Assembly (NCBI GenBank): GCA_943704415.1
Contig: CALSCO010000410.1
Coordinates: 1-16,188, forward strand
Source of the DNA: Parvularia atlantis
Taxonomy: Eukaryota; Opisthokonta; Rotosphaerida
Length of the DNA: 16,188 nt
Direction of reading: 5' to 3'
The notes under the pieces are model-generated. The model saw only the letters and a list, made by a program, of their open reading frames with translations. It searched no databases and was not told the DNA's origin. Made by a program: the position numbers and the translations under genes. Shown piece after piece: positions 1 through 11,000 of this stretch. How positions within the stretch are numbered: the stretch's first letter is position 1; each line of letters begins with the position of its first letter.

Positions 1-3000
1 GGGGGGGCAATGCACGCGGCACCTGTTGCGGCGGCCCGAGATGGACTCGTGCACGAGCTGGACGGCGTAGCGCCCGAGCGCCGTGAGGTCGATCGACACA
101 ATGGCCTTGGTGGCGGACGTGCGCGTGGTCTTGCCGCGCGCGGGGTTTGTGCTCGACACGCGCTGCCGGGTCGTGTCAGCCTTATGCCGCGCACCAGCGG
201 CCGCCGCACCTTCTCGTAGTCGAAGAGCGACAGACGGCCGTCCTTGGCCAGCGAGATGACGATCGGCTTCCAAGCGCTGTCCGAGCCGCCGGCCTCGCTA
301 CTGCTGCTGCTGTCGCTCCCGCCGCCCGTCGCCTCAAGGATGCTCTTGAGCGCTGTCGTGCGCCGCACGGTCAGGCGCAGCAAACAGCGGCCGGCACTCG
401 TGCGCGCACCGGCTTTCGAGATGGTCCGGAAGGTTTGCTTCTTGGGGCTCTCGGTCAGGCCGCGTTCCTTGCGCAGTAGCACCTCGCTCGACTTGACCAG
501 CAGCGGATCGAGCGCCGTATCAGTCGACGTGCGCAACGACTGCGCACACGCATGAGCGAGACAGCCGGCGACCACGCGCAACGCACATCCTCGGGCACAT
601 CCAGGCTCGACAGGCTGCCGACGCTCCGAACCATCACTTTGCGCAGTTCCTGAGCGGGCGAGCGCGGGCCGATGCCGTTGAACGGTGCGGGGGCGCTGCT
701 GGCGGCGCCCAGCGCGGGCTGGCTGGCGTAGGCGATGACGTTGGCGATGGTCTGGATCCACTGGTAGTACTCGACCTCGCTCTCGGCCTGCAGGTAGTAT
801 TGGCTGCAGCAGACATGAGCACGCAACGCCCCTCCGGGCTGCGCTCGCCGGCACAACGCACATGCCGCCCGAGACCACCTGGAAGACGAAGCGACGCTCC
901 TCCGTGATGTCGGCCGCACGCAGCACCGCGTCCTTGAGGTACACCGCCACTGTCGGCTGGTCCTCATCCTGCTCACAAACGTGTCAGCAGCCGCGCTCCC
1001 AATGCCGCTAGGATGGCGCACCGTCTTGGGCGAAAAGTAGTCCAGGCGCATGTTGGCCAGGTTGACCTCGAACCAGCGCCTGGGTGTGTTGTCGCGCCGT
1101 CAGTCCCGGCTGGCGCTCAAGCCGGAGCGCGCGCACCGGTTCCACTGCTTGCGCGCCCCGCTGCTGCGCTTGAAGAGGAAGCCGCTACGGCCCTCGAGCG
1201 GGAGCGTGCCGGCCGCGGCCATGACCGCCGTGAACGCAGAGCTGTCGTCTGACGACGCCACCGACGGCGCCGCGACTGCCGCCCGAACGCGTCAGATCAA
1301 GGGTCGCTCGCGGTCAGCGCGCACCGTCCTCGTAGGTCGAGTCGAGCGCCTCAAAGATCGACATCTCGCGCTCGGCGGCGGCAGAGAGCGCGCTCGTGGC
1401 GGTCGTTGATGTGGCGATCGAGGGCACGCTCGAGCTCACGCTGCGCACACGGGTCAGCCGAGCGGGCGCGCACACGGGGCCGCACACACTTGGACATGGC
1501 CTCCTGCGACGTGCGGCCGTCGTTGAACGACGAGTGCGAGCGAGCGCGCCGCAGCAGCATCGGCGACGACGCCGCAAACTGGTCCTCAAAGCGTTGCGCG
1601 CCGGCCTGCACATGCCACGCGCTGTCTCAGTCCTCTTCACGCGGCACGCGCACACGTCAACACGGCACGCACGTCAACGAGGTCCTGCCGGTAGGCGACG
1701 AGGTCGCGCCGCTGGGCGTAAAACTGCTGGCGAAACTGCGATGTGCGTGCGCACGCTCCGGGTCAGTGGCGCCGTGGTGCACGCGAGCGAACGAGCGCAC
1801 CATCAGCAGCTGCTTTTCCACGTCGCCAAGCTTGCTCTTGTGGTTCCCAAAGGCCGCAGACGAGGCGGCGTGGTACCGCTCCAGCGCCGTCATGAGGCCG
1901 ATGACCTTCTCCAGGAAAAACTGCTTCTTGCTCGAGTGCGTGTCGTTGAGCGCCTCGCAGTACGCGACGGCCGCCTGGTGAACGTTGCGCTTGGCGACGC
2001 GCAGCAACTGGATGAGCTGTCCGTGCGCGTGCGCGGCCGCGGTTTAAGCGCATGCGGTGCGACAGCGGCAGCGATCGGGGCGCGCACCTCGGTCTCCTTG
2101 CTGCGGCTGGATTTGCGTGTGAGCGCACAGTACTTGGCGACCTCGCTTTCGTACTCGTCGCTGGCCTTGAGAAACTGGTGCTTCTTGTCCTGCGTCGTGC
2201 GTGAGCGCGCCGCAGTGCACCCGAGCGCACGCACCTCGAGCGCGTGGTGCTCGACCGCGACAAAGTGCGCCGCGCTCTGCTGGATGAGCTCGCCCAGCTG
2301 ACGCACGACCGTCGCGCGCTGTCGCTGCTCCTCGTTCAGGACCTGGCCAATGGCCGACATGGTCGTGACTGCGCCGGGCGCGTCAACGGCCAAACGAGCA
2401 GACGCCCCACATGAGCGCACCAAAGTACGCGTCGGCCTCGAGCGCCACGCCCGCGCCGTCAACGTTGATCAGGTTGACGAGCTCGTCCGTGAGCTCCTGC
2501 TGCGCCGCCTGGGCCGCTGGTGGCCGTTGCGTCAGCCGACACCGCCGACGCCGCGAGCAGCCACGCACCGCGCTCGGCATCGGTCGCGCGCTTGGCCAGC
2601 GTGCTGACGCGCTTCATCGCCTCGGCGAAGCGGCTCGTGCTCTGGTCCAGCTCCTGCGTGGGGACGTGTCAGGCCCGGGCTCGCGACGGCAGCGGCGGCA
2701 ACGGCGCGCGCACGTCGAGCTTGGCGCGGAAGTGCGGGCTCGCGTCAAAGGCCTCGGCCGGATCTGCGTGGGCCACCGACGTGATGCGGCTCGGCGGGTC
2801 ACGCTGTGTGCAGCGCGGCGGTCGGGCGCATCCGGCGTGGCACCACAACCAGGCACCCGGCGCACCGCAAACGTCATCGCTGAGTCTCGCGCGGTCGGGC
2901 TGGGGCCCGGCGACGGCGGCAAAGACGTGCCGCCGCTGGTGCCGCCACCGCTGGTGCCGCCGCCGCTGGTGACACGCGGCCGCAGCAGTCCCTGCGACGC

Positions 3001-3066
3001 CAGCGGGAGGGCCAGCAGGGGCGGGCCCGACACGGTCGAGGGTCCGCGCCGCAGCGACGTTGACAT
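1..3066 (-). CDS. BAR-PH domain protein (3' end outside window)
   Basis: Probable membrane-curvature adaptor; about 720 residues are visible. Exons (descending): 3066-2866, 2803-2714, 2653-2569, 2516-2421, 2368-2235, 2189-2088, 2016-1801, 1735-1673, 1605-1486, 1440-1325, 1275-1137, 1079-1022, 968-862, 803-587, 539-410, 352-195, 162-23. Residues 1-75 are a Ser/Gly/Pro linker. Residues about 80-330 form a helical BAR domain, with segments such as FDASPHFRAKLD, ASDEYESEVAKYCAL and KKQFFLEKVIGLM. A PH domain follows at about 425-527 (GFLFKRSSGARKQWNR, RRFVFQVVSG, closing helix EYYQWIQTIANVIAYA). A second PH-like stretch (WKPIVISLAKDGRLSLFDY, then AIVSIDLTALGRY) starts near 580 and runs to the edge. 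The order resembles ACAP/ASAP, GRAF/oligophrenin and yeast Sip3 proteins; no ArfGAP or RhoGAP is visible, so the subfamily is open. The ATG at 3066 is chosen because all downstream phases agree with it and AT-rich sequence lies upstream. The frame breaks once, near 1371-1395. Confidence 0.83.
2927..2968 (-). repeat. 12-15 bp tandem repeat coding Ser/Gly/Thr linker
   Basis: Three consecutive copies of a gtgccgcc(nnc)cgctg unit of 12, 15 and 15 bases lie in exon 1 of the BAR-PH gene. On the minus strand they encode a repeated Thr-Ser-Gly-Gly-Gly linker in front of the BAR domain. The unit keeps codon phase, so copy-number change would alter only linker length. Confidence 0.8.
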
Positions 3067-3310
3067 CCTGCATGTGCACGAGCGGCGGCGGTTGAGTCGC
3101 ACGTCCGGAGAATAAAATAAAATAAATAAAAAAACGGACGGCGCGTTCACCCGAGTGCGCGAGCCGCGAACGACGCACGGCGCGCGGCCGACAGACCACG
3201 CCCGCGCACAACAAGCGGTCCCGGCGGTTGGTCTCGCTCAGCAACGGTGTGCCCGCGCCGCGCCAGGCCATATCACTTCCCAGCATGCCCGCGAATCCGT
3301 CGTCCGTCTG
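3067..3310. promoter_or_regulatory. Divergent intergenic region with A/T tract (BAR-PH / NEMF)
   Basis: These 244 bp separate the start codons of two divergent genes and should hold both promoters. The clearest element is an A/T-only tract at 3111-3134 (aataaaataaaataaataa...), which stands out in sequence above 60% GC. Read on the minus strand it contains TATTTATTT about 55 bases before the BAR-PH ATG; the same 9-mer lies 8 bases before the DDX42 ATG. The rest is GC-rich. Any open frame through here has no family signature. The promoter role is inference. Confidence 0.5.
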
Positions 3311-6300
3311 ATGAAGCAGCGGTTTGCGCCACTCGACGTGCGCTGCTGCGCCACGGAGCTGCGCCAGCGGTGCGCCCGCACAGACGGCCCGATCGGCCTC
3401 GCCTGACACGCTCGCACGCGCGTGCGCTCGCACGCACGCACGCAGCTGCGTCGGCATGCGCCTCGTCAACGTCTACGACGTCAACGCCAGGACGTACATC
3501 CTCAAGTTTGCGCGCAACGAGGAAAAGGTGTTTGTGCTGGTCGAGTCAGGCACGCGCATGCACACGACCGAGTTCTTCCGCGACAAGAACAACATCCCGT
3601 CGGGCTTTGCGATGAAGGTGCGCGGGTGCGGCGCCGCTGCTGCGCAAATCGCGCTGACGCAATCCGCAGCTGCGCAAGCACATCCGCACGCGCCGCCTGA
3701 TGGACGTGCGCCAGCTCGGCTACGACCGCATCGTTCAGTTTGACTTTACCGGTGCCGAGGGCGGGTTCTATCTCTTTGTCGAGTTTTACGCGGCTGTACG
3801 TTTGTGCGCATGTTGCGCCGCGATCGATCGAGCGCTGACAGCCACGAGCAGGGCAACATCATCCTCACCGACCACCAGTACAGCATCATGTCGCTCCTGC
3901 GCGTCGTCCAGCCCAACGAGGAGACGCGCTTCGCCGTGCGCGAGACCTACGACGTTGCCCAAGCCACCGAGGCGCCTGCGCCGATCGCCCATGCGAGGCT
4001 GCGCGACCTGCTGCAGCGGGCCGACGCGGGTGACGCGCTCAAAAAGTCGCTCACGGCGCTCGGTGGCGTAGCCCGCGCTGTTGCGTGACGTACCGCGCGC
4101 GCTGACTGCTGACATGCACGCAGAGTACGGCGCCGTCATGACCGAGCACGCCATCCTGACCGCGGGGCTCAAGCCCGGGGACAAGACCGCGAGCCTGCCG
4201 CTCGATGGTGCGCGGAACGTCCCGCCCGCGCGGGCGCTCATACGCCACAGGCGAGGCGTTCGCCGCTCTGGTCACTGCGTTCGTCGCGATGGACGCGCTC
4301 ATCGCGGCCGCGACAACGACCGTCCAGTCGGTGCGCCCGGTCGAGCATGCTCGCGCCTGCTGACGTCGCGCAGGGCTACATCTTTGCGCACGAAGCAGCC
4401 AGGCCAGCTGCCGCGGCTGCTGTTGTCGTCGAGGGCGCGCCGGCAGACGCAACAGCATCGCTGATGTGCGCCCACACTCGACCGCGCTGTTGCTGACCCG
4501 CGGTGCAGATTCGAAGAGTTTTGGGCGTTTGTGCCGGCGCAGTTTGCCGCCAAGCAGTGCCTGCCGCAAAAGTCGTTCGACAAGGCCGTGGACGAGTTTT
4601 TCTCGCGCATGGAGTCGCAGAAGATCGAGCTCAAGACCGCGCAGCAGGCACGCGGCGGGGTGCTCGCTGCTGGTGGCGTCTAAGGCTCGGCGTGCTCGCA
4701 GGAGGCGCAAGCGATCAAGAAGATCGCGTTCATGCGTGACGAGCACGAGAAGCGTGTCGAGCAGCTGAGCGAGGCGCAGTTTACCAACGTCGAGAAGGCG
4801 CAGCTGATCGAGGCGAATCTGCAGCGGGTGCGGCCTGCCTGCTTGTGGCTGTGCGTGCCAGCGCACTGTGCTGAGTGTGCGTGCGGCAGGTCGATGAGGC
4901 GATCATGGTCGTGCGCAGCATGCTCGCGCAGGGCACGCCGTGGAAGGAGATGAAGGAGCTCGTCAAGGAGGAGAAGGCCAAGGGCAACCCGGTCGCGCTC
5001 GTCATCGACCGGCTCAAGCTCGAAACCAACCAGATCACGCTCTCGCTCAGGTGCGCTTGCTGCGCCGGCCGTGGTCCAATTGTGGCCAACCCGCGCACGC
5101 GCCGACGCAGCGAGCCTGCCGAGCCCGACTACGACGACTCGGACGAGTCCGACAGCGAACGCCCCGAGCCGCAGCCGCCGCGCAAGGCACGCGCCCCGGC
5201 ATGCTGCCGTCCGTGCGCTCGCTCACGTTGACGCACAGCACGTGGTCGACGTCAACCTGGACCTGTCTGCGTTCGCCAACGCGCGCGCCTACTACAACCT
5301 CAAGCGGGCCAACGCGACCAAGCAGGAGCGCACGATCGCCGCGTCCGAGAAGGCGCGTCGTGCTTGCGTGCAGGCCGGCTCGTCTCGCCGCTGACGCCCT
5401 CGATCCGCAGGCGATGAAGAACGCGGAGCGCAAGATCATGCACGAGGTGCAGCACGTCAAGGCACGCGAGCGCACGTGAGCGCACGGCTCGACGGCGTGC
5501 GTGACGCCGTGCACCCAGGTCACGTCGACCATCACGCGCCTGCGCAAGCCGTTCTGGTTCGAAAAGTTCCTCTGGTTCATCTCGTCCGAGAATTTTGTCG
5601 TTGTCGCCGGCCGCGACATGCAGCAGAACGAGCTCCTGGTCAAGCGTTACATGCGCAAGGGTGCGCAGCCGGCACGTACACCGTCGGTCCTGAGAGCGCG
5701 TGTGCGCACAGGCGACCTGTACGTGCATGCCGACATCCACGGCGCGTCGTCCGTCATCATCAAGAACCCGACCGGGGCGCCCGTGCCGCCGTCGACGCTT
5801 GCCCAGGCCGGGTGAGTGCTGCAGTCCTCGTCAAGCAGTCAGTCGCTGACGCGCACGACCAACACGCAGCGCGATGGCCGTGTGTCAGTCGTCCGCGTGG
5901 GACTCCAAGGTCGTCCTGGGCGCGTATTGGGTCGAGCATCACCAGGTGCCGCAGGCGGAAACGATGGCTGCGGCTGACCGCGCTCGTGTGCGCGTGCGCA
6001 CGACAGGTGTCCAAGACCGCGCCGACGGGCGAGTACCTCACGACGGGCTCTTTCATGATCCGCGGCAAGGTGCGCTCGCCGTTCGTGGCCGCTCGCTGGG
6101 ACTCACACAGGCGCATTTGTGCGGTGGCGGCGCAGAAAAACTTCCTGCCACCGGTGCAACTTGTGTTAGGCTTTGGTCTTTTGTTCAAGGTGGACGAGGC
6201 GTCGGTAGCCAACCATCTCAACGAGCGACGGTGCGCACGTCATGCATTCTTTTTTTCTGGTACAACTGCAGCGGGCTGACGACAGGCACGGTGCAGACCG

Positions 6301-8038
6301 CGCGGCGAGGTCACAGAGTCGGAGCAGGACGCCGCGAGTAGCAAGTACGATGTTGAGGTCAGCACACCGCCGAGCGCAGTGCCGTTGCTGACATGTATGC
6401 GCGTGCACGCAGAGCGTGGCAGAGTCGGCCGGTCCTGCGGCCGCCGGCGGTGGAGGTGGTGACGACGACGGCGAGGACGTCGAGATCAAGGACGCAGACA
6501 GCGACGGCGGTCACGGTGGCGACGACGACGACGACGCGGCGCTTGAGGCGGCGGAGCAGGCGGCCGAGCGCAACGTGCGCGAGATGCAGGCCCAGGCCGA
6601 GCGCGACGAGGCCGCGCGCAACGCCGAGCTCTTTGCTCCCGCAGCACCGGCCGCGGCCGACGAGGACGCGTCCGACAGCGACGAGGACGACGGCGAGCCC
6701 GCAGACACCGAGCCCGCAGAGGCCGAGCCCGCAGAGGCCGAGCCCGCAGAGACCAGGCCCGCAGAGGTCGAGGCCGCGTTCGAGTATCCAGACACGGACG
6801 TGATGCCCGCCGTTCTCGCAACGATCAAGGCCAAAGTGCGCGTGCACCCATTGTGCGTGCCCAGTCGCGCGCGTAACACCCGTGCAACAGCCGCTGGCCG
6901 CAGTACCCTCGGCAGCACCCGCGAAACGCCCGACCGTAGCACCGCCAGCACCCAAGAGCAAGCCACAGGTGCGCCGGGCCGCCACCTCACCGCACACAAC
7001 TCACGCTTTTGCACGCGCGAGCAGCAGCAGCAGCAGGCGCCGCGAGGAAAGCGCGGCAAGCTCAAGAAGATGAAGGACAAGTACGGCGAGCAGGACGACG
7101 AGGACCGCGAGCTGGCGATGAAGATCCTCGCGGTGCGCTCGTGTGGCTATGTGCTGAGCTTACGCGTGTCACCAGCCCGCTAAGAAGGCGCCGCCGCCGC
7201 CCCCGCCGAGCAAGAAGAGTGCGCCACCCAGGATGCAGCGCGGCCAGAAGAAGCCGCCTAAGGGCAAGGTGCCTGCTGCGGACGCCGGTGATGCTGGTGG
7301 TGCGTCCGTATCGCGCGCGCACATTGCATCCCTGGCGCAAGCCTCACGGACTGCAGGTGAGGGTGCGGACGATGACGCCGAGCTCGAGAAGAAGCTCAAC
7401 GACGAGACGCTGGCCAAGGCCGAGCGCGAGGAGCTGCGGCGGATCATGGCCGAGGAGAAGATCACGCTACTGGAGGAGGAGGAGCTGGTGCGCGCGCGCG
7501 CGGCTGCGCATCGCCGTGTGCTCAAGCTGACTGAAGCCGTGCTCTGCAGAGCCAGCTGTCGGAGATCGACGCGCTCACTGGCATGCCGCTCGCTCACGAC
7601 GTGCTGCTCTTCGCAGTGCGAGTTGTCCGTTTTGCGCGCGTGCAGACCGCCTGATGTGAGCCGCAGATCCCCGTCTGCGCGCCCTACAGCGCCCTGAACG
7701 GGTACAAGTACCGCATCAAGCTCACGCCCGGCACGCAGCGCAAGGGCAAGGGTGCGCGCACGTGCGCTCGTCGCTTGAGCCGACCATGCGCGTGCCGCGC
7801 GCAGCCGCCAAGATGGCCGTGGCGCAGTTCGTGCACACTGCAGAGATCACACAGCGCGAGAAGGTGCGCTCATTTCCGCGCGCGTTCGTTGTTTGTGCTG
7901 ACGCGTGTTGTGTGCTGCGCGCAGGACCTCGTCAAGGCCGTGCCCGAGACAGAGATGATCCAGCAGATGAAGGCCGCGGTCAAGCTGTCGGCACCAAACC
8001 TCGAGAAGACCAAGTCGCAGGCCAAAAAGCGCAAGTGA
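3311..8038 (+). CDS. NEMF: NEMF/Rqc2/Tae2 ribosome quality-control factor
   Basis: Binds stalled 60S-peptidyl-tRNA, recruits the Listerin E3 ligase and directs C-terminal (CAT) tailing. The 27 exons give 1099 residues (human 1076): 3311-3369, 3446-3617, 3670-3795, 3852-4062, 4124-4207, 4251-4330, 4374-4465, 4509-4659, 4702-4827, 4890-5050, 5111-5186, 5239-5367, 5411-5461, 5519-5660, 5712-5811, 5870-5945, 6007-6069, 6136-6230, 6297-6357, 6413-6835, 6891-6968, 7025-7132, 7176-7487, 7550-7615, 7667-7751, 7805-7863, 7925-8038. Phases agree throughout. NFACT-N begins [10 protein letters not shown]9, D96 and R97, the residues tied to CAT-tailing, are present. Coiled coils cover about 275-500. NFACT-R ([51 protein letters not shown]) spans 515-655. 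An acidic linker runs 665-825, then [19 protein letters not shown] and NFACT-C ([15 protein letters not shown]). Start chosen at 3311: the 59-base first exon supplies the conserved N-terminus that a start at 3456 would lose. Two introns are predicted GC-AG. Confidence 0.97.
5187..5238 (+). other. Predicted GC-AG intron in NEMF
   Basis: Frame continuity from the acidic segment ending PPRK to [12 protein letters not shown] requires the exon to end at AAG (5184-5186). The intron then begins GCACGC and ends CACAG, with cgttgac as a plausible branch site. The nearby GT dinucleotides give the wrong phase. Confidence 0.6.
5462..5518 (+). other. Second predicted GC-AG intron in NEMF
   Basis: The intron begins GCACGC after exon-end AAG and ends ACCCAG, joining HEVQHVK to [14 protein letters not shown] in phase 0. 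An alternative is a GT donor at 5456 (gtcaag), which also keeps frame and would remove two residues, matching the human spacing slightly better. The call is therefore less certain than the 5187 intron. Confidence 0.4.
6695..6769 (+). repeat. Five 15-bp tandem repeats (Glu-Pro-Ala-Glu-x) in NEMF linker
   Basis: Five in-frame copies of the unit gagcccgcagaggcc, with small differences, encode [20 protein letters not shown] and RPAEV. They sit in exon 20, within the long acidic linker between NFACT-R and NFACT-C. The unit length is a codon multiple, so expansion or contraction would be tolerated. Confidence 0.95.
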
Positions 8039-8077
8039 GCGTTCTTGTGCGCTTCACGTGAACACATGGTCTCGTGC
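8039..8077. other. Convergent 39-bp gap between NEMF and FERM-SH3-PH stops
   Basis: The stop codons of two convergent genes are 39 bases apart. No AATAAA signal fits in the gap on either strand, so 3' ends and poly(A) sites probably lie inside the neighbouring gene and the transcripts should overlap tail to tail. Confidence 0.7.
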
Positions 8078-11000
8078 CTAGTCGCGCTGGACCTCGTGCT
8101 TAAGCGCTGCCACCCAGCGGGTCAGGTCCTCCTGAGACGGCGCGGAGAGGTACCGCAGCACGCCGTTGCACAGCACCTGCCGCCGCGCGCCGCACCCGAA
8201 TGAGCGGCACGGCACGCGCACGCGCACGCACGGCCGTGTCGCGCACCGAAAACACAAACGTGCGGCCCTTGTGCTTGTTGACCACGGCCACGTCCGCGCC
8301 CAGCACCGAAAACTGGCCCAGCAGCTTCTCGTCCTGCGATCGGGGAGCGTCAGCACTCTGCACGACCAAGCGCGCGCGCACACACCCGCTCGGTCGCGTA
8401 GTACCAGAAACAGTGGCTGCGCAGCACGTAGTACTTGCGCTTCCACTGGTCAAACGTGCGGCCCTTCTTGAGCAGGTAGCCCTGCATGCTGATGCGGCTC
8501 TCGCTGCCCAGGCCCGAGCGCATTGCCGGCGGCACCAACGCGATCGAGCCGGCTGCCGTCGCAGCCTCAGCGCACAACAGCCCGCGCATTGCTGCCTGGT
8601 AACGCACCGCGCTCCTTCGTCAGGTCCGGCAGCGACACCGACGACGCGGCAAACGACACTTCGCGGTCCGACCCTGAGCCCGAGTCGTTGCGGTCCACTG
8701 CCGTCCTGCACAGCCCGTCAGCGCGCGCGCGCGCGCGCGTGGGCACAGGCAAGCGGAGCGACGCACTTGCGCGACAGCGTCGCCTTGCGGATGAGCGCGA
8801 TGCCCGCAGACGTCGCGCTGCTCGCGTGACTGGCGCCCTCTGCGCGGCCGCTGGCTGTGCTCATAGTGGCGTTGAGCGACTGCGCATGCACTCTTCTCGT
8901 CAGACGAGCGCATGCGCGTACGCACGCGTCTCACCTCCTGCAGCGATTGCCACTGCGCCCATTGCGTGACGGCCGACGGCTCAAGCCAGCCCACGACACC
9001 GCTCACCACGCCTTGCCACCGCATACCGTCGCGCAGCACGACATCGACCACATCGCCTGCCCGCGCATCAGCACAGGGAAAACGGGCGCAGCCCCCACGC
9101 CACCCTTGCTCAGCGTCAGCTCACCCTGCCGCGTCGCGCGGTAGTCACACGGACTAACCCACGCATCGGGCGTGCCTGGCAAAAGGCGCATGAGCCACGA
9201 AGCGAGCTCGGTGCGCGCGCACGCACGCGACGCCAGAAACGCGTCCAGGTCGCCCTCGACGCGGTGCAGGCCCTGCAGCAGCTCCTCAGCATTCTCGAGC
9301 AGCTCTTCGCAAAGCTTGAGCGGGTTCTCGAGCAGCCTGCGGGCGCGCATGCACATGATCAGCCGGCACACCCTTGCTTGCAGTGACGCGCACCGCTCCT
9401 CGAAGCCGAGGATCTTCTCGAGACGGACGAGCAGCAGTGAGTCGTGGCGGTCAAAGTCGATCCCGCGCAGCGTCTGCTGCGGCCGCAGCCACTCGGTCTG
9501 GTCTATGTGCGCATGCTGGTGGCAGTTGACGCCGAGAGCATGCGCGGCTCGCACTACCTTTGGTCTGCACAAACTCGATCTCGTCCATCACGATGTTGGC
9601 GCGCGAAGCCTTGAAGGGCTGCGGGCCAGTCATGGCCGGGACGTCGTTCACGGCGCGCCGCGTCCGCGCGATGCCTGGAGCTGTGGGTCAGTGCGCAGCA
9701 CGCGTCGCCGGCAGCCCGCGTTTGCACCGTCGCCGACGTTGACAAACATCTGGCTGACGGGGCGGCGCACGCTGCGCTGCCGGTGCATGCCGGCGCTTTG
9801 TGTGCCAGCGGCCCCCGACACGGGCACCTCGCTTGCGCATAACGAGAGGCACCGTGTGAGCAATGCCAACCAACTCGCGCGCAAACGCGCGCACCCTGCC
9901 GTCGGCATCGAGCCGGCTGAGAGGCTTATCGTCGGCATGGCGAGCGTCTGCGTTGGCGTGGCGGTGAGGCAGTGGGCGCGGGATCACCAACAGCAAGGGC
10001 GCACCGACGAACTGGCCGACGGCCCCGCCGCACTCGCGGCTACGGACGAGTGCACGCCCTCGAGCTCCTCGCGGCGCTGGCGCACCTCCTGCTGCGGGCC
10101 TGTGCGTGCGTGAGGCGCGCCGCGGTGCTGATTGGGCGGGGCACGCACCGAGCAGCAGCAGGCCGTAGCGGCTCGGGTCCTGGATGCCTGGAAACGCCAC
10201 GCACGCACGCGCCGTGCTGTGAGATGGCGCGGTGCGCAGCCGCGCAGGAGGCGCGCACCAATTTTACTCGTCACGAGGCGCACGATCTGCTCGATCGGGT
10301 ACGTCTCCTCGATCTCGACCACGACCGAGCGCTTATCGTCGACAAACACGGTGAGCGAGCGGTTGAGCTTGTGAAACTCGATCACGGTGCTCTGCCGTTT
10401 CGCAACCGTGCTCAGCGCGATTGCGCAGCCGCGCTTGCGTGTGCACGCACCTCGTTCACGGCCGGGTACGAGTGCCACGTGCGCTGTGGGTCCAGGAAGT
10501 AGCCCTCGCTCTCGTCCGTCTCGTCCGTCGGCAGGAACAGGCAGAAGCGGTCGTCCGGCCGCGCATTGAGCCACTTGCCTGTGCGCAGCAGCATGAGCGT
10601 GTGCGTTCGTCCGGCCGCACACGCGCCAAGCGCACCGCGCAGGTAGTCGATCACGTTGCGCACGGGCGCGCCCAGGTCGACCTTGACCGTCTTGAGCACG
10701 TTGTTGGCGTCCTGGCGGACGATATTGACCTTGAGGATGGCGTGCTTCTACGCGCACCCAAGTGGCGTCAGCCGTGCGCACAGCGTGCAACCGCGGCACG
10801 CCTTGTCGGCCGCGCGCGACTGGAACAGCGCAGCGAGCTCGGGCCGCGCGTCGATCGCGCTCGAGATGTGGCTGTCACGCACGTCCACGCCGGCCGCGGC
10901 CGCAGCGAGCGGGCTCGCGTCCTGCGCGCGCGCGGTTCCGTCAGACGCTGCACGCACCCATCAAAGGATGCACCGCACCGTCTGCGGCGGCGTTGCGGTC

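Noticed and set aside
1-860. ACAP-type ArfGAP zinc finger after the first PH domain
   Set aside because: No CxxC-x16-CxxC pattern occurs in the spliced exons down to the window edge.
1396-2301. 301-codon plus-strand open frame opposite the BAR-PH gene
   Set aside because: It is antisense to well-supported BAR and PH exons, crosses their introns, is Arg/Ala-rich and shows no domain. Long chance frames are expected at this GC content.
3456-3458. ATG 3456 as the NEMF start
   Set aside because: The upstream 59-base exon supplies the conserved N-terminus with matching phase, so this Met is internal (residue 24).
8078-8552. Kindlin identity for the FERM-PH gene
   Set aside because: In kindlins the PH domain is inserted inside F2. 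Here it is at the C-terminus after an SH3 domain, and no F2 or F3 is visible.
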